DNA from: Formicarius rufipectus
Taxonomy: Eukaryota > Chordata > Aves > Passeriformes > Formicariidae
Direction of reading: 5' to 3'
Length of the DNA: 64,000 nt
Assembly: GCA_013399695.1 (NCBI GenBank)
Contig: VXAU01004425.1
Span: forward strand, 967-64,966
Part shown: piece after piece, positions 25,381 to 39,375 of the stretch
How the letters are laid out: each line of letters starts with the position of its first letter
Numbering within the stretch: position 1 is the first letter of the stretch
Position numbers and translations under genes: made by a program
The notes under the pieces: generated by a model
Database searches by the model: none
Told to the model about the DNA's origin: nothing
What the model saw: the letters and a program-made list of their open reading frames with translations, nothing else

Positions 25381-28300
25381 AAGACATTGTAACTGAGTTC
25401 CTTGAAAAACTGTTTTTTATTATATTATTCTAAGAATATTATTATGAGGATAATTTTTGGCCTAATTATTTCTCTTTTATCCTGGTTCTTAAAAGGGCTA
25501 TTTGAGGGAAGGAATTTTCTTCAAAGTAATGGGAGTTGGCAGAACTAGTCCTAATTGTTTGTAGCTTCCTTGTAAAGTGAAGGATGCCATAAGCCATAAG
25601 CTTCAGAAAAATTTCCACCACAACATATTGGTTGGGCATGGGTTCTTCAACGAGTAGAATTCAGTTTAAACTGAAGATCTGGGCAAATCTGTCTATATTT
25701 GCTTAGTCAGACATTACAGCAGGAATGTTCTCATAGTATCTGGAAATATGACAGATTTAGTCTGCTTTGTTTCACTGCTACGAAAACTGCTTCTGCTGTT
25801 GTTAAATATCTGGAAGTAACAGTGAGTTGTTTTCACTGCTGATGGAACTTTTTGTATGTAATCTGTTCATGATATTAACATTAAAATACCCACAACTGTT
25901 AGGTGTTTTGGATTAATGCGTATTTGACAAAATTTGATTGTGAAATGCATGCAGGGTATGATATGGCATATTACAGTCCCAGGAGCACTGAATTACCTCT
26001 CCAAGCAATTTATAATTGCTGTTTGCTGCTTCATTTATTAATTAATACTGTATATAATAGTACATATAGATGAATATTTATCTATATACAATACATATAT
26101 TAATTCTGGGTTTTTTAGCATAAGCAGAGATTAAAAATGGGCTATTTCCACTCTCATTAAACGTAGCATCCAACTCTGGTATGGTAATTTAAAAAAGAAA
26201 TGAAATAAAAAGCTTGTCTCAGCTATTTTCTATGACATTTACCTAGGCATCTTAAATTTTTCCATGAGTCCCGAAGTACTGCCTTAACAACTGAAATATT
26301 TCAGCATCTGTTTTGATATCTCTCCTTTAGTAGTCTGATCTCTTAAACATGTTCAGATCACCTCCTCATTCAAAGGACTATTTTGGTAATTAGTTCAGTC
26401 ACATTTTTACAAATATTTAATAATTTTGTTGGCATAGACATTACAGAAACCCCTTCTTTTTCTCCCTCAGTGTATCTTCAGCTCTTTCCTGATATTTGGA
26501 TGTCCTTTAGAGAAAGTGACATAAGTTTGAATTTCCTCAGGCAAACAGAGGAAATTAGCCAAGGTAGCTCCCACTGGCGATGTGTCTACCAGGAGATTTT
26601 TTTTTTTTTTCTTTTTGTTTTGTTTTCCCACAAATGGGAAAATCTTTCCCTTTTTCTGTGCATTCAGAAGGAAATGATAGTCTCAGTTGCACTTGATGCA
26701 CAGCACTTTTTGTTTTTTTGGTACATGCTTTTTTGTGAATATATATAGTGAGAACCATTTTTCTGTGGCCAGTCAGTGGCCTAGACCTTGTTATAAACTT
26801 AGGTCTGTTTATTGTTTATCAGTTTGGAGGGAGCATACACAAAAACGTGAATAATTACAGATTAAATGCTTGTTGGCATTTTAGGGCCTGGATTAATTTT
26901 GAGATTTTGTGGATGGTTAGGTAAATGTTATGGATTTCCCCTGAAAATTAATCATGTATAAAAAGATGCACATTTTAAATTTCCCAACACATTGAGTCAT
27001 AGTGAGTCTAGTTTCATGTTTGCTTTCAGAAAAGATGAAAACTGTTTGTTTACATTTTTTTTTGTTAAAAACAATTTTAAAGTTAAAGTTATGCAGTGTT
27101 GCTTATGCCTTCTGTCCCCTCCCCTTTCCTTTTCTCCAAGGTGAATATATAACCTTTTTTAAAAATTTCAGGAAATTGGAAACATTGACAAAATCTAGAA
27201 ATAGGAACTGATAATAATAACTGCTTCTAAAATATTAACAAACTTAATTTTATATGGATGTTATGGTTTAAACTAGATGAAAGTTGTTGGTGGTTTTCAG
27301 TAGGTACTTCTTTGGGCTCATATAAAAATGTTTCATTACTAAATGAAGTTCTGTTATCCAGTAATAGAGAAGATTATAAAGATTTATAAAGTCCTATTTT
27401 GTAAAGTTTCTTTTTGTAACACATAAGAAAAGGAGCTCCAATAAACTTTGTGAATCTGATGTTTAAAATAAAAAATAGGAATCCAGTTACATATGATTAG
27501 TATTAAACCCCCACACCTTTCTGTCACCTACAGGCAAGGACTTTGAAACCCTTTTAATAGAGTCAAAACTAAAACTGCACATTTTTTAATTTTTCTTCCT
27601 TTAGACAACCCTCCTCAGAAGATTTAGGCCAAGTTATTTTTTTCATGTTCCTCTGATTAAACTATGTCCTATTTTATCTCTCTGTTAATGCAGAATAATT
27701 TCCTGAGAACCCTAAACTTGTGATCATAATCTCCCTCTGCCCTGATGGTTTCTTGTGAAATGAAATGAATTAATTCATGTGCCTGGATAATTGTTGTCAG
27801 TTTGGTACATCCTCTAACGCTCTCATCCCCTCACTTGGGAAACGTCATGGAAAATGCCTTCTGAAATGCTAAATCCTTCTTTCTCAGGTTCATTTAAATT
27901 CAGCTGGAGCTTCTAGAAGGCAAGCAACTGTTGAAAATTAAGCAATTAGCTTGCATGCTTAAGAAAACAACATCCACCGTTATGGTTTATATATTATTCT
28001 GGTATAATTGATCTGAACTGTTTAATGTTTGAGAATTCATTAACATAAATTATTTTCAAATCATACCAAATTTATTGAACTTTTCATTTGAGAAATTCTG
28101 TTAATACCAGTGAGATTTAAAAAGAAGATTCTGTGGTTTACATAGCACATTGAGCATGATGCATGTTAAGATGGAAAATTATTATACTTTTTAATTACAG
28201 TTTTTTGTTCTCTTGCTTACCAAAATATTGTGCAGTACCTTTGAAAAGTGGTTGCAGTTGGGGGGAAATGCTGTAATTAAAGGAAGGGTGGCTACTGGCT

Positions 28301-28653
28301 GCATCATTTCCATCTTTCAGAAGTGTAAAGTTCCATGAGGAAAAAGAAAAATAGTGTATAACTGAAGAAGAGAGAAATGCTTATAATACTGGGTGTTGTT
28401 CTCTCTCCTGTGAAAGTTATTTTAAATTAAGCTGAGCAAATGTTTTGCATCTTTAAGTGTTCTGTCTTAGATGAACCATACTCAATACTAAAATCTCTGC
28501 TTGGTGAGAATACTCTGTCACCTCTCAGTGTCTTCTACAGTGGTCCTCTCTTAAGAAATTACTCCATTTTTCTACACTCATGGAATAGGTTAAGTATATT
28601 ACAACGAGAGAGAGATGGTAGAGGAAGCACTGACAGCAATTTAAAAGTGAGCC

Positions 28654-28687
28654 NNNNNNNNNNNNNNNNNNNNNNNNNNNNNNNNNN
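28654..28687. other. Assembly gap (34 N)
   Basis: A run of 34 N inside the 13.9-kb intron. Flanks are ordinary AT-rich sequence. True gap length is unknown. Confidence 1.
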
Positions 28688-30583
28688 TCACCCCTTTTTC
28701 ATTCGAAAGCTAGATGGATAATCTGAACTGATAGATCTGTTCTGGTCTATCTTGGTTCTGTTACTTACTGTCTATATATTTGCAAAAACCTATATCCAGA
28801 AATTATTGCTTCAGAGTTCAGATAATCTAGGATTAATAAATAGGATAATCTACACTGATGATGTTAGGGCCTCTACAATGTTTTTCAGCTATAGAGTGCT
28901 AGAATCATGGATTTTGTGGGTTTAGGCAAGAACCTCATCACAGGGCTATGCACACAGATCTTCCTTGGGCAGGACTGGTTTGGCCCATTTTTTACATAGA
29001 GCATCTGGTCTTGCATCTGAACTTTGGACTATTCTAAATGTGTCTGGTGTGTATTCAAATCACTTACCAGCTCCTAAGTAACTTTTCAGCATAAATTGAA
29101 AGCTTTTGAATGTGCAGTATCTGAACCCTACTTGTATCAATGTTGCTGCTTCCCTGGGGGACTACAGGTCACAGAGCATGATATAACAGGATAAAGCACT
29201 TTCAAATGAAGAAATCTGGCTGTAGAACAACCACCCGCTTTCCTTAGTCCTATGCTAAGCACCCTGATTGGTGGCAATCAGGATGTCAAATACAATAAAT
29301 GGGCATGGCAGCCAAGTCATGTGTTTCTTTGGTATCTCTTATCTTTTCTGGCCAGAAAACATGAGACAGTTTGGAACACACATTTTGGAGGACACTGCCA
29401 TAAATTATAGTTTGAAAATTGTTACAAAATATTGAAAAGTTTGACCACCTTTGAGGAAGAGAGACTTCAGCAAGGAGATAAGTTTTAACCTTATTTACTT
29501 ACCCAGGTGTAATTCTGAACCCAGAAGTGGAAAAAAATGTAGTGTTAGGGATTTAGTTATGGCTAGCAGCTTGGAGGACCAGTGTCACTCAAGCAGCAGT
29601 TTAAAAATCTAAGGTAGCCCTAAATTCGAAGAATATTTTTAACAGAATATATATAAAATCCACAGGCAAGATAAATAAGGAAAAGATTAATATTATACAA
29701 AGATATTTTACATGTCCATCCATAAACCTTAATTTGAATGGGATTATAATTTGATTTTGTTTTCCTTTTTCACTTAGCTGTTCTTTTTTGTGTATATGAT
29801 TTAGTGAAATAGCTAAGACATATTTCATTAATGCACAATCTAACAAAACAGTTTCATATTGTTAAAGTTAATTGATTTAGTGATTAATGCATTTGTTATA
29901 CTTGATGTTAAAAAATGAACTTATATAGTGTAGACTAATTACTGGTTTTCTTGGATGTTGATACAAATCCTTTTGCCATTGTGATTTGATAGTTTATAAA
30001 CAGTAACTACTAGAGAGACCAATATAAAGTTTGTAGCATGAGTGAACCAGTGTATGATTCTAAAAGAGTATGGGTGAAACTCTATGAGGAGATGAAGATA
30101 GTGAGTCCATGTCCAAGTTGACTGTTTCCATTTTACGCCCGGCTTGAGTATTGTGGATGCAAATTTTTTAGTCTCTGCTGTTTTCTTCTTCAAGAGGTGA
30201 GAGTTTTATTGGTTTCACTGAAGTTGTTTCTCAAATGAAGTGTACTGTATTGAAAGCTCAGCATAGATATCCTCTTGCCAAGCTTGCAATAATGACTTGC
30301 ACAGGAGCAGTTAAGTTTTGCAATCTGTCTTGTTGGTCCCTCATAATGGTATTGATACACGTTTAAAACATTACCCTGGGGCAGTTAAGCCTTGGTCTTA
30401 ATAGGAAACACCTTATTTCTTGTGGACATAAAATTTCTACATCTCATAAATACACGCACAAAAAAAATCAAAACACTCAGGAAGGCAAATATCTGCTTCA
30501 AAGTGTTAAAATGATTGTAAAAATTATTTATATTGTGGCTCAAATGTCAAATTTATGAGGTGTTTTGAAAATTTAGTTTTGAT

Positions 30584-30755
30584 TTGCTTTTGTTTGTTGT
30601 TTCTTTGGGGTTTTGTTTCTTGTTTTTTTTGTTTGGTTTTTGTTTGTTTGGTTGGGGTTTTTGTTTTTGTGGGTTTTTTGTGGGTTTTTTTTGTTTGTTT
30701 GTTTGTTTTTTGTTGTTGTTGTTGTTGTTTTGTTTTGGTTTTGGTTTTTTTTTCC
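30584..30755 (+). repeat. G/T-rich low-complexity tract
   Basis: About 170 bases almost only T and G on the sense strand (units GTTT, GTTTTT, then GTT repeats at 30712-30729), very similar in character to 14786-14997. Open frames on both strands are composition artefacts. Confidence 0.9.
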
Positions 30756-31126
30756 TGGCATGGTTTCAAGATGATTCTTGGTAGTCTTTGTCCTCCTTTC
30801 AGTTCACTATGGTGAACTGAAAGAGTTGCACTAGAGTTTTCTGTGGAGAAATGGAATCTTCCTGAAGCATGGGGAACTTTCTCACAGTCAATTTTGTGGT
30901 ATAATGTGGCTTTGTCCCTTAATTATTTAATAATGACAAGTTGCTGTTTGATCTAGAAACAAGGACACTAACAGTATATTTTACACATGAATGATAAGCT
31001 GTTTTGAAGCTGTATATGTAATGAGTAGTATCATTGATAAGTGTTCAGTTGTGTCAATATCTTTCAGGATACCTTTAGTAGTTTTATTTTAGCAGGATCA
31101 TAATGCTTTACATTGCTGTGACTCCT

Positions 31127-31448
31127 TTTCAGTCTACACCTTCCTCAGAGGGAAGGTGCTGATCTCTCCCTGGTGACCAGCAACAGGACATGAGGAAATG
31201 GAATTAAGTTGCATCAGGAGGCGTTCAGATCAGGCATGAGGAAAAGGTTCTTCACTGAGAGAGGGTAGTCAGTCAGTGGAAGAGGCTTCCCAGCAAAGTG
31301 GTCATGGCACCAACTCTGTCAGAGGTCAAGGAGCATCTGGATAATGCTCTTAGTTTTTATGGATTAGTTCCAGGTAGTCCTGTGAGGAACAGGGATTTGG
31401 ACTTGATGATCCTTATGTATCCCTTCTAGCTTGAGATATTTTATGATT
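31127..31448 (+). mobile_element. CR1 LINE 3' end, sense orientation
   Basis: This is the forward CR1 3' region: 'CAGGAGGCGTTCAGATCAGG', 'AGGAAAAGGTTCTTCACTGA', 'GGAACAGGGATTTGGACTTG', 'ATGATCCTTATGTATCCCTT', ending in 'ATTTTATGATTC', a decayed CR1 octamer end. It is the only CR1 fragment here in the same direction as DGKB. Confidence 0.88.
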
Positions 31449-32152
31449 CATTTTATTATTTAAAACAGACAATGCTGTCTTAACAGGAGCAGTCATTAAT
31501 GGAGTTATATTACTCAACTCTTACCTTGCTGGCAAAAATAAAGCAAAATTAATGTAAATGACAAATGTTTTGAGTCAGCAACTTCCCCCCCCACCCTCCC
31601 GTTAAGTAATGCTTTGTCTTGGCACTCTCATTTGACCACTGGAACCTATTTAGAACAGGGTGATTAATAACTCTTTGACAAACACCAGCAAAATATGTTG
31701 CCTCTTAGGAAGATACTGGAGGCCTTCAATTCCCTGAATTAGGCATTGAAAAATCCCCTGTTTTTTGTCTGCCTGATTATAGGAAACGGTAAGACATGTT
31801 AAATACACCTCTGAGCTCCATAGGTGCCTTTGATTGCAGTTCTCTATGTGCTGTTAAACCACATTCTAATCAACAAACTAGAAAGCATTAAACTTGATTG
31901 CTGGATCCTTATATAAGTGCTCTGAGTTTCCTCTGGGCTGTCTTACATCGGGTAGCAATACTGTGAATTTTCAAAGTAATGCTTAATTCAGTAATCACTT
32001 TCAACAATAGTTGTGCCAGTCTATATCTTAAGAAATCAGTGTTTTCAAATACAGTCCAAAGTTTTTGTTAACAGAATATTATTTGATGGATTAGTATAAA
32101 AGTTTTTTAAAAAGTCTTTTTTTTTTTTTCTTTCTTCTTCCCCTCATTCTAG

Positions 32153-32306
32153 ACAATCGATTTGGAGGGATTCAAGCTGTTCATGAAGACTTTTCTGGAG
32201 GCAGAGTTGCCAGATGATTTCATTGAGCATCTTTTTACATCATTTAGCAACAAAATCTCTCACTGCAGCCCATTAATAAAAAACAAACCACAGCACCTTT
32301 CTGGAG
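32153..32306 (+). CDS. DGKB: DGKB coding exon: RVH region core
   Basis: This 154-nt exon follows a long T/C tract and AG at 32151-32152; donor GTAAGT begins at 32307. It enters in phase 0 and leaves in phase 1. The reading starts TIDLEGFKLFMKTFLEAELP and continues DDFIEHLFTSFSNK, the helical part of the recoverin-homology region of DGKB. The last third (ISHCSPLIKNKPQHLSG) is the start of the variable linker and is less like the mammalian protein as I remember it. Confidence 0.97.
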
Positions 32307-35300
32307 GTAAGTAATGAAATCACAGTAATGTAAGAGCTAAAGATTCCCTCACTCTGCTCTTGTACTTCTAATAGCAATAAATATATGGAATTCTAAACTA
32401 TATGCTGTTGTTCTGATGTTTGTGAGATTAGAGAAACTAACTCAATTATAAGAAATACTGTGAAAAGAAATGGAACTTAAGCAGTTTTATCTTTTTTAAT
32501 TCAGAGTAACGATGCAGCTGAGACACCAAGTGGACAGTCTTTGTCATCTTAATGCTAATCAGATTGCTATGGTTTTATGATATTGCTGCCTACTCTACTT
32601 TACAAACATGTAGAAGCCTTCAGAGCTTCATGCGTGAGGCTGGTGATCTCTTGATCAGTTTATGTGCCCAGTTACTGCTGTTTCTCTTCACTGTCTAGGT
32701 GTGATTCTGTTGTTAATAGTCCTACATACTTAGCAGCTAATGATATATTAAGTATTATATAAGTGTTATCAGTATTTACCTACAAGTGATTTTGAGTTCA
32801 GAGGACACTGCATGCAAAGTAGTGTTAAAAACTGTCAACTTTAAAATTTTTGCAAAACTTTGCTGACAAAATTTAAGGTTGCCTTCCTAGTTTGAAATGT
32901 TTGGTTTAGCACTTGAGAACTTGATCAAAATCCAGCAGCTAAAAGTGGAAGCTATATTTATTGAAATAGTCTGTCTCCTAGAGCAAGGTACAAAATGGTT
33001 TGATGGGTACTTGATTAAATTCCTTTTATGAAAATGAGGTGACTTCAAATTGCATCTCATCCAGAAATTGTGAATTTGGTACAAGTACTACTATCTGAAT
33101 TATCTTTCCTTGCGGATACCAAGCACTAGTTTTCCATAGATGTCTCAGTGTGTAATACTAAATATATCCTTTCAGATATCACTGAGTCTGACTTGTTTTC
33201 TTCTTTTACTGAATGGCATTCTCAACTAAATAGATGTGTTTCAGTTATTTTTACTTACTTAAGTTTACATTATCTGTTACTTTCACTTCTTGGCTTTATA
33301 ATTCCTGCCAAAAAACCACTAACCAATCAACCAAACAGAAACCATATTATATTATCATCTTCTATTATAATGGTCATTAACTGAATTTAGACTTCACTGG
33401 AAAAAATTTTTTCTGCTAGCAAAGCATGCTTGGCACATCAACAATATGGTTCTTCAGATATCTATCTATATCTATATATTTTTAAAATTTTATTTCAATT
33501 GAATTTTTCAGATACTTCTTTTTCTGTCCTTTCTAATGAGAACTGCCATGGACACATCTCATTCCACAAATACTACTATTTGTGGAATACTACTACAAAA
33601 AATCTACTGTATAGATTTCCCACTTCTTGAGCATTTCTTGTTAGTTATCTAGACCAGTTCCACGTGCAGAAGAGCAGGCTTAATAGACAATGGTGTAATC
33701 AGTTGTGTGGAGTGTTCAAAGACTTCTCTTGCCTGATAATGACTTATGGGTTTGGGCAAGTCACTTAGACCAGTAATTTAATCCCTTGCCCTTAAAGATG
33801 CTTTGCAATGGAATCCCTAAAAGCATGTCTAAATATATTCTTTATTGTATACTGCAGCATATATTTTAGATGTCATAAAATTTTACCATTGTGTTTGTTC
33901 AGCTCTGAATGCTGTTACCTATAATGTCTCAGAAAAATTTCAACTTTCATTACTTTTAACTTTTCCTTGATGTTTTCATCATGATTTCATCAATGAACAG
34001 CTTCAGTAATAAACGTGTACTGTACTAGCCACCAAAATTTGTAGTTTTCTATGCGTTTTGAGTGGTAATTGCAATAGCAACTGTCATTTAATGGTGCATA
34101 TTAATTAATTTATTTATTATGTGTTTTCACGTATGTTTCCTGGTTACTAGTATTTTAAAAAAATCTTTTATCATTCTGTATTATATTTCTCTGATTTTAA
34201 CACTTCATATGAAGAAATTATAGCAATTGTTTTTAGGTCATTGCCATATTTACAGATATATTCTGCCCAGAATAGACCATACTTGACTTATATCACTTTC
34301 ACTGTAATTCTTTCTGATATATTTTATTCTTGTGTGTGGTAAAATTATAATAATTATGATTTTTGTAAAATAATTTTTAAAGTTGTTATTATCATTGCTA
34401 TTATTTAAACTATGCTAAGTTTCTTACTCTAGCACTACCTTTTTTCCTCCTATACTAACTTTTCTCTATTTGTAGTTAGTTTTCATCTTTTTCTGTTACT
34501 AAGGACTTTAGAAATAATATAATGTGATATCAGCTTAGGAATCATCCGTATGTATTTAGTGTAACACCAGAAGGACTAATTGATAAGTAGGTATATCCTA
34601 AACATGTTCAGAGAGGCAATTCAGTTCATCTCATGCAAGAGTTATTTGTGCTTGAAAATACACTGTTTATCTTGCTATTCAATGGCATGAGATTTAAACT
34701 AGATGTTACATTTTGACAATTTGTAACATTTAAAGGGAAAAACTGTGCATTAGTACATTTTTCTGTGCACATGGAAATTATGGAAACCTTTATTTTAGGC
34801 TACATAGTAATTGTTAAGCGTTGCTGATAGTGAAAAAAACCTGACTGTACTGCAAAATAAATTTGTCAGAAACATTTGGCATTCTTCTGGGTAATGGAAA
34901 GGTACATGAGAGCTAGAGACGATGACCAGGAAAGTAGTAGAGTTCATCAATCTCTCTTGTATGCATTTGATTTTTGCTTACTGTCTTTTGGTCCACTAAT
35001 GTCTGTTTATAAATTGTATTTTCAGTTAAGGTGTCTGAAGAGAGGTGGAAACAGGTGCCAGGTAAGCAGCAGCACTGCAAGTCATCTGTAAGTCAGCACC
35101 TTGCAGCCAACCCCTCCCAACTCTGATTAAGAAATAATAATTTAACCTGTACCTTGCAGTTAAAAGTTACCTTCAAATCTGTATTTCTTTTCATTTAGAT
35201 TTCAAGATTTTATATTCTTGAGAAGAGTAATCTCAAGTTTTAAAATATATTTAAAATATTTATTCTGTGAATGGATTCTTGTGACTGGAATTTGAACTAT

Positions 35301-36546
35301 TTGTGTAAATTGTGTGATTAAAGCTACCATATTAATTGAATAACATTTTATAATATCTTAATTTCAATGACACTCAACCGACATGCAAGCTCATTAAGTA
35401 GAACATTGGCCTATTAAATATTTTTAATAAGTTTTTATTTTCAGTGTTCATTATTTTCCTAAAACCAGGAACATGAACTTGATTCCAAGATACATTTTTC
35501 TGTGTGCCAATTTGCTCTTATTTACCAAATTTTATTAACATGTATGCCTTGTAACATGTAGACCTACCTTTTAACATGTAGACTTTTAATGATGTCTTCA
35601 AATTGCAGTGAAGTATTTAAAGCTAGAAATAGGGGAAGGGGAACAAAAAACATGCCAAAATGCTGTCTCTGTTTGCTACAGTAATTTACTTGTTCAAGAC
35701 AAATGGATGAGTGAAATTATGTGTGCAATGATGAATCTGTTCTGAATTAGTTATAGAAAACATTTAAGAACAGTATATCCTTTTGCAAAATTTCATCTTT
35801 AACATCACTAAAATTAGTGAAAAACATAATAGACTTGTGAAGAAAGTTTTATTACTGCTCTCTGTTCTGCTGTCATTCCCATTTTTTCCCATTTTGCCCC
35901 TATGGATTCCAGTGATATCATCGGGACTGGTCATACGAAGGTTGACCTGAAACAAAAAGCATTTGGTAATTTTGCAAGTTGTATTCCAAGTGGTGCACTG
36001 GAACTATTAATCATAGTGTCTGAGCAATTATTTAAATTCTATGTTTATTTTCTCAGTAGTTTGTCACTGAGGCTTCTATGTTTTAAATATGTTCTGCACT
36101 GACACACATCTGGCTGTGTTTTTGGGATAACGATACGCTTGGGTATTAACAGAGTGTGACACTAAAACATCCTTAATTAGTGTTGTTTGTGTTAGTCTGT
36201 AAATTAGATGAAGCTTCAACAAGCACAAGGAAATGGATGCAGAGTTGGGTTGGGATTGTTTTTAATACTTAAGATGTAATATAATAAAATTATTCACCAA
36301 CATATGCCATTCCCATAATTGGGGTGGTTTTTTGATAGTTTGCTTTAGTCATACAATACTTTGCAACTTCACTATCATTTGAATTCTACTTTGGCTGGAT
36401 TAAACTATGAATACAAATTGTTTAGAACTTTAGATTAAAAAGTAATCTGAGATTCACATAAAAAAAGATGCACATATGCAAGAGGTATGTTTTCATTTTC
36501 TGCTTTTGTCATGTTAAGACTAACAAAAGCTATTGGTTATTTCCAG
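32307..36546 (+). other. DGKB: DGKB intron, 4.2 kb
   Basis: Unusually AT-rich, unique-looking sequence. I saw no transposable element, GC-rich patch or convincing open frame; the frames at 33148, 33430, 34876 and 35902 have no recognisable similarity. Confidence 0.8.
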
Positions 36547-36687
36547 GTCTGAGACTTAACAAAGGTATCTCTACATCCAGACCTCCTACTCCTGCCAACT
36601 TACAGTTACCAGACATGATCCAGCTGAAAGATATTGTTTGCTATTTGTCACTGCTAGAAAGAGGAAGGCCAGAAGACAAGCTAGAAT
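36547..36687 (+). CDS. DGKB: DGKB coding exon: linker and lead-in to EF-hands
   Basis: This 141-nt exon (acceptor TTTCCAG, donor GTACGT at 36688) enters in phase 1 and leaves in phase 1. After completing a Gly codon it reads LRLNKGISTSRPPTPANLQL, then PDMIQLKDIVCYLSLLERGR and PEDKLE. The first half is a proline/serine/threonine-rich linker with an RPPTP motif. The second half, LKDIVCYLSLLERGRPEDKLE, is the strongly conserved helix before the first EF-hand. The Phe codon that begins the EF-hand is split with the exon at 42245. Confidence 0.97.
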
Positions 36688-36759
36688 GTACGTTACTTTT
36701 TAAAGTTAATTTTATATATTTATTTCTACAAGTCGTCAAATATTTGACAGGGTTTTGAC

Positions 36760-37110
36760 TGTGGGGACCGGCTCCTCACAGCCTCTGGACCAGGCCCATG
36801 CTGGAAAACCCCTATGCTGAAGATGGTATAGATACACACCTGGGTCCTTTCAGGCTGGGGTGGTGAAGAGACAATGCACTTCATTCAAAGTAACAAGGAG
36901 TTATATACCCCTCAGGGGGTGTGGGTGGCTCGGGAACCCGGTTAGCCAATGGGGGAAGGGAAGGGTCACAGGCAGGCAGGCCCCCAGGGAGTAGGAGTTA
37001 AGGCAGGGGATACGTTCATGGGGTTAAGGCAGAGGCGGGGTTGGTTGGGCAGGCCAGCTCAGGTAACAGTTTCACTTGGTGGGTGTACATGTTAAAGGAG
37101 AACCCGTACA
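36760..37110 (-). mobile_element. ERV LTR, antisense, 351 bp
   Basis: GC-rich island in AT-rich intron. On the minus strand it begins TGTACGGGTTCTCC and ends GGAGCCGGTCCCCACA (TG...CA). Internally it has a CCAAT-type box (CCCCATTGGCTAACC, complement near 36940-36955) and a TATA box (GGGTATATAACTCC, complement near 36900-36915), in the proper order for U3. No matching target duplication is visible (flanks TTTTGAC and AATAACG), so the edges may be off or the copy rearranged. No viral gene is attached. Confidence 0.78.
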
Positions 37111-39375
37111 AATAACGCAATTTCTAAAAGGTCTCTAATTTAGCAAACTCCTGGCATCTGTTGTCCTGGTTCTTCTTGCTTCATCTGTTTCTTCCAGTCC
37201 TCGTAGCTTGAGTGATCTCCCACAAATATTCTGTTTCTGGGTTTTAAGAATCATTTTTGAGCAGCTGCATTATAAAAACAGAATTGTAGGTAACTGCTGT
37301 TGCAGAAATGGTATTTATTCTTGCTAATAGTATTAATTTCATGAGATTTTAACTAAAATTGTTCTATCTAGACCTTGCTAAAATAGAGAGTAATGATTGT
37401 ACATTCTGGAGTTAAAATAATCTTTTCTATACTGTCATCCCTTGATTAGCATCAGGTCCAAGGAAAAACAAATGAAATATACTGGGGATACTTAGAGATA
37501 TATAGGTGGGGTGAATAATCTGTAAACAAGCTAAATCAAACAAAAAATAGTTGTTAATATAGGCTGTGGGCTCTATAATGTTGGTGAATACTGAAAAGCC
37601 AAGAATGATCCAAGTCTGCATCACTGCTGGGAATTAATATTTGACATGGGAAATTAGAAATTACATGTGTTTTGTGGTTTGTTTTTTTTTTTTTTTTTTA
37701 AATTAGGGACCTGAGTCATTAAAGCATGACACCCCTATCTATTAAAAATAACAATGATTTTGATCTGTGAATTGGAGAAAAAAAGAAGAGAATGTGTTTT
37801 CCTGTTGTGGAATTTTAGAAGCCTTTTTTTAATAGGGATAAACAGCAAGTCCAATCATATAGTCCTTATTGAGATCAAATATACTTCAGTATTCGTAACT
37901 GCTATGTCTGTAGAAGATCTATGGGATCAGGCTCTAATATGGAAAGTAAATATTCAATATATGAATATATATATGTATATATTCAATGATAGGATATGCA
38001 ATCAGTAGGTTGCTTCTGTCATTGTAAGAAATTCATTCCATGGTTGCATGACCACATGTTGAAGTATCTTGATGTTTCATTAACTGTGGCAGCTTTGTGC
38101 TGTAAGATCATTGATACCTTTGCCTCAGCAAATATTATTAGGACACATCCCCCAGATGTGGTATTACCAGCTTGGGATCATGTGATTGGAATGTGAGAAT
38201 GTATGTTTGAATGTACATTCAGAACACAAGCACAGAAATACTGAGTTCCTAGAATTGAATTTAGCTTACAGTGTAATAAGTGTTTTATGGAAGCCTTATC
38301 AGAGCTCTGAAGGGCTCAGTGCACAAACCATAGCGTGAAATGGAGATCAGTTGCCTCCCCTGGTGTCAAGAATTGGTACAAGAAAAAGGAGGAGTGGTGG
38401 AGGAGCAGATGATTGTAGTGTGGAGGATTTTCCATAAACTTCCTGCAATAGGAAATACTTGTGTAAAAGACTATGTTCTGTATGATTTAGGAGTGAGAGT
38501 ATGATCTAATGGTCTGTGATATTTGCATGTTTGTACATTCACGATCATTTGCAATTTCTACATATAATTATAGACATGGTTATTTTATAGGTTTATTTTC
38601 TCTTTTATCATAAAGACTTGAAATATTGTCACTTTTGTATCTAAATTTTGGCTTATACTGTACCATTAGGATGCAGAGTTTCCCACTGGTTTTAGTTGAA
38701 TTCTTATAAATTAATGGTATAATTCAACTCTTTGTCTGAAATAGTTTTGTAGCAATAGATCCTGCGTCTGTAAAGTAAGTTATGAATTTGTAGCAATAAG
38801 GTGAAAAAAAAAAAAGGCATATCCTGAAGTTGCCAACATTAATATCTAATCAAGATTTTTTTTTTTCTGTTGACAAAAATTGGAAAAAAGGAATCACAGC
38901 TGAGTGTTTGGCAACTTAATTCAGGAAAAGCAGAAAATTGAACCAGTGCTTTCAAATAAAATCTGATATAAATGGATAATAAAATACACTAAGAGAAAAT
39001 AATGTCTAGGTTTTGGATCTATATGATCCACAGGTTTTCTTAGATTTGCAAATACCAAGCAGCGAAATGGATTTTCTAAGCCTTTATCACTGTATTTCTA
39101 GAGGTCTTCAGCAGTGCAAACCTCAACTGCTTGTCATGCTCAGCATATCTATTTTTTATAATTTATGTATGGCCTGAATATATAGAAAATACCAAACATT
39201 CCTCACTGAGAGACATTGGAAAAATATAAGTAATCTTTTTAAGGTCATATTGCTGTCTAGTAATAGTGGCCAGTCAGTCCTATCAGGTAAGGGGATGGGA
39301 AAAGAAATCAAAGATTGACATGGACTCTGTATTTGTATCAGAGCTTCTGTTCAGTTGTTGTTTTTATCTCTCTCC

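Larger units (their letters stand above)
18266..32152 (+). other. DGKB: DGKB intron, 13.9 kb, largest complete intron
   Basis: It holds SINE copies A (20471-20897) and B (25142-25380), CR1 fragments (24057-24480 minus; 31127-31448 plus), a G/T-rich tract (30584-30755), an assembly gap (28654-28687), GC-richer unclassified patches near 18930-19080 and 20030-20200, and an unexplained 136-codon minus open frame (24576-24986). The rest is AT-rich with no recognisable gene. Confidence 0.85.
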
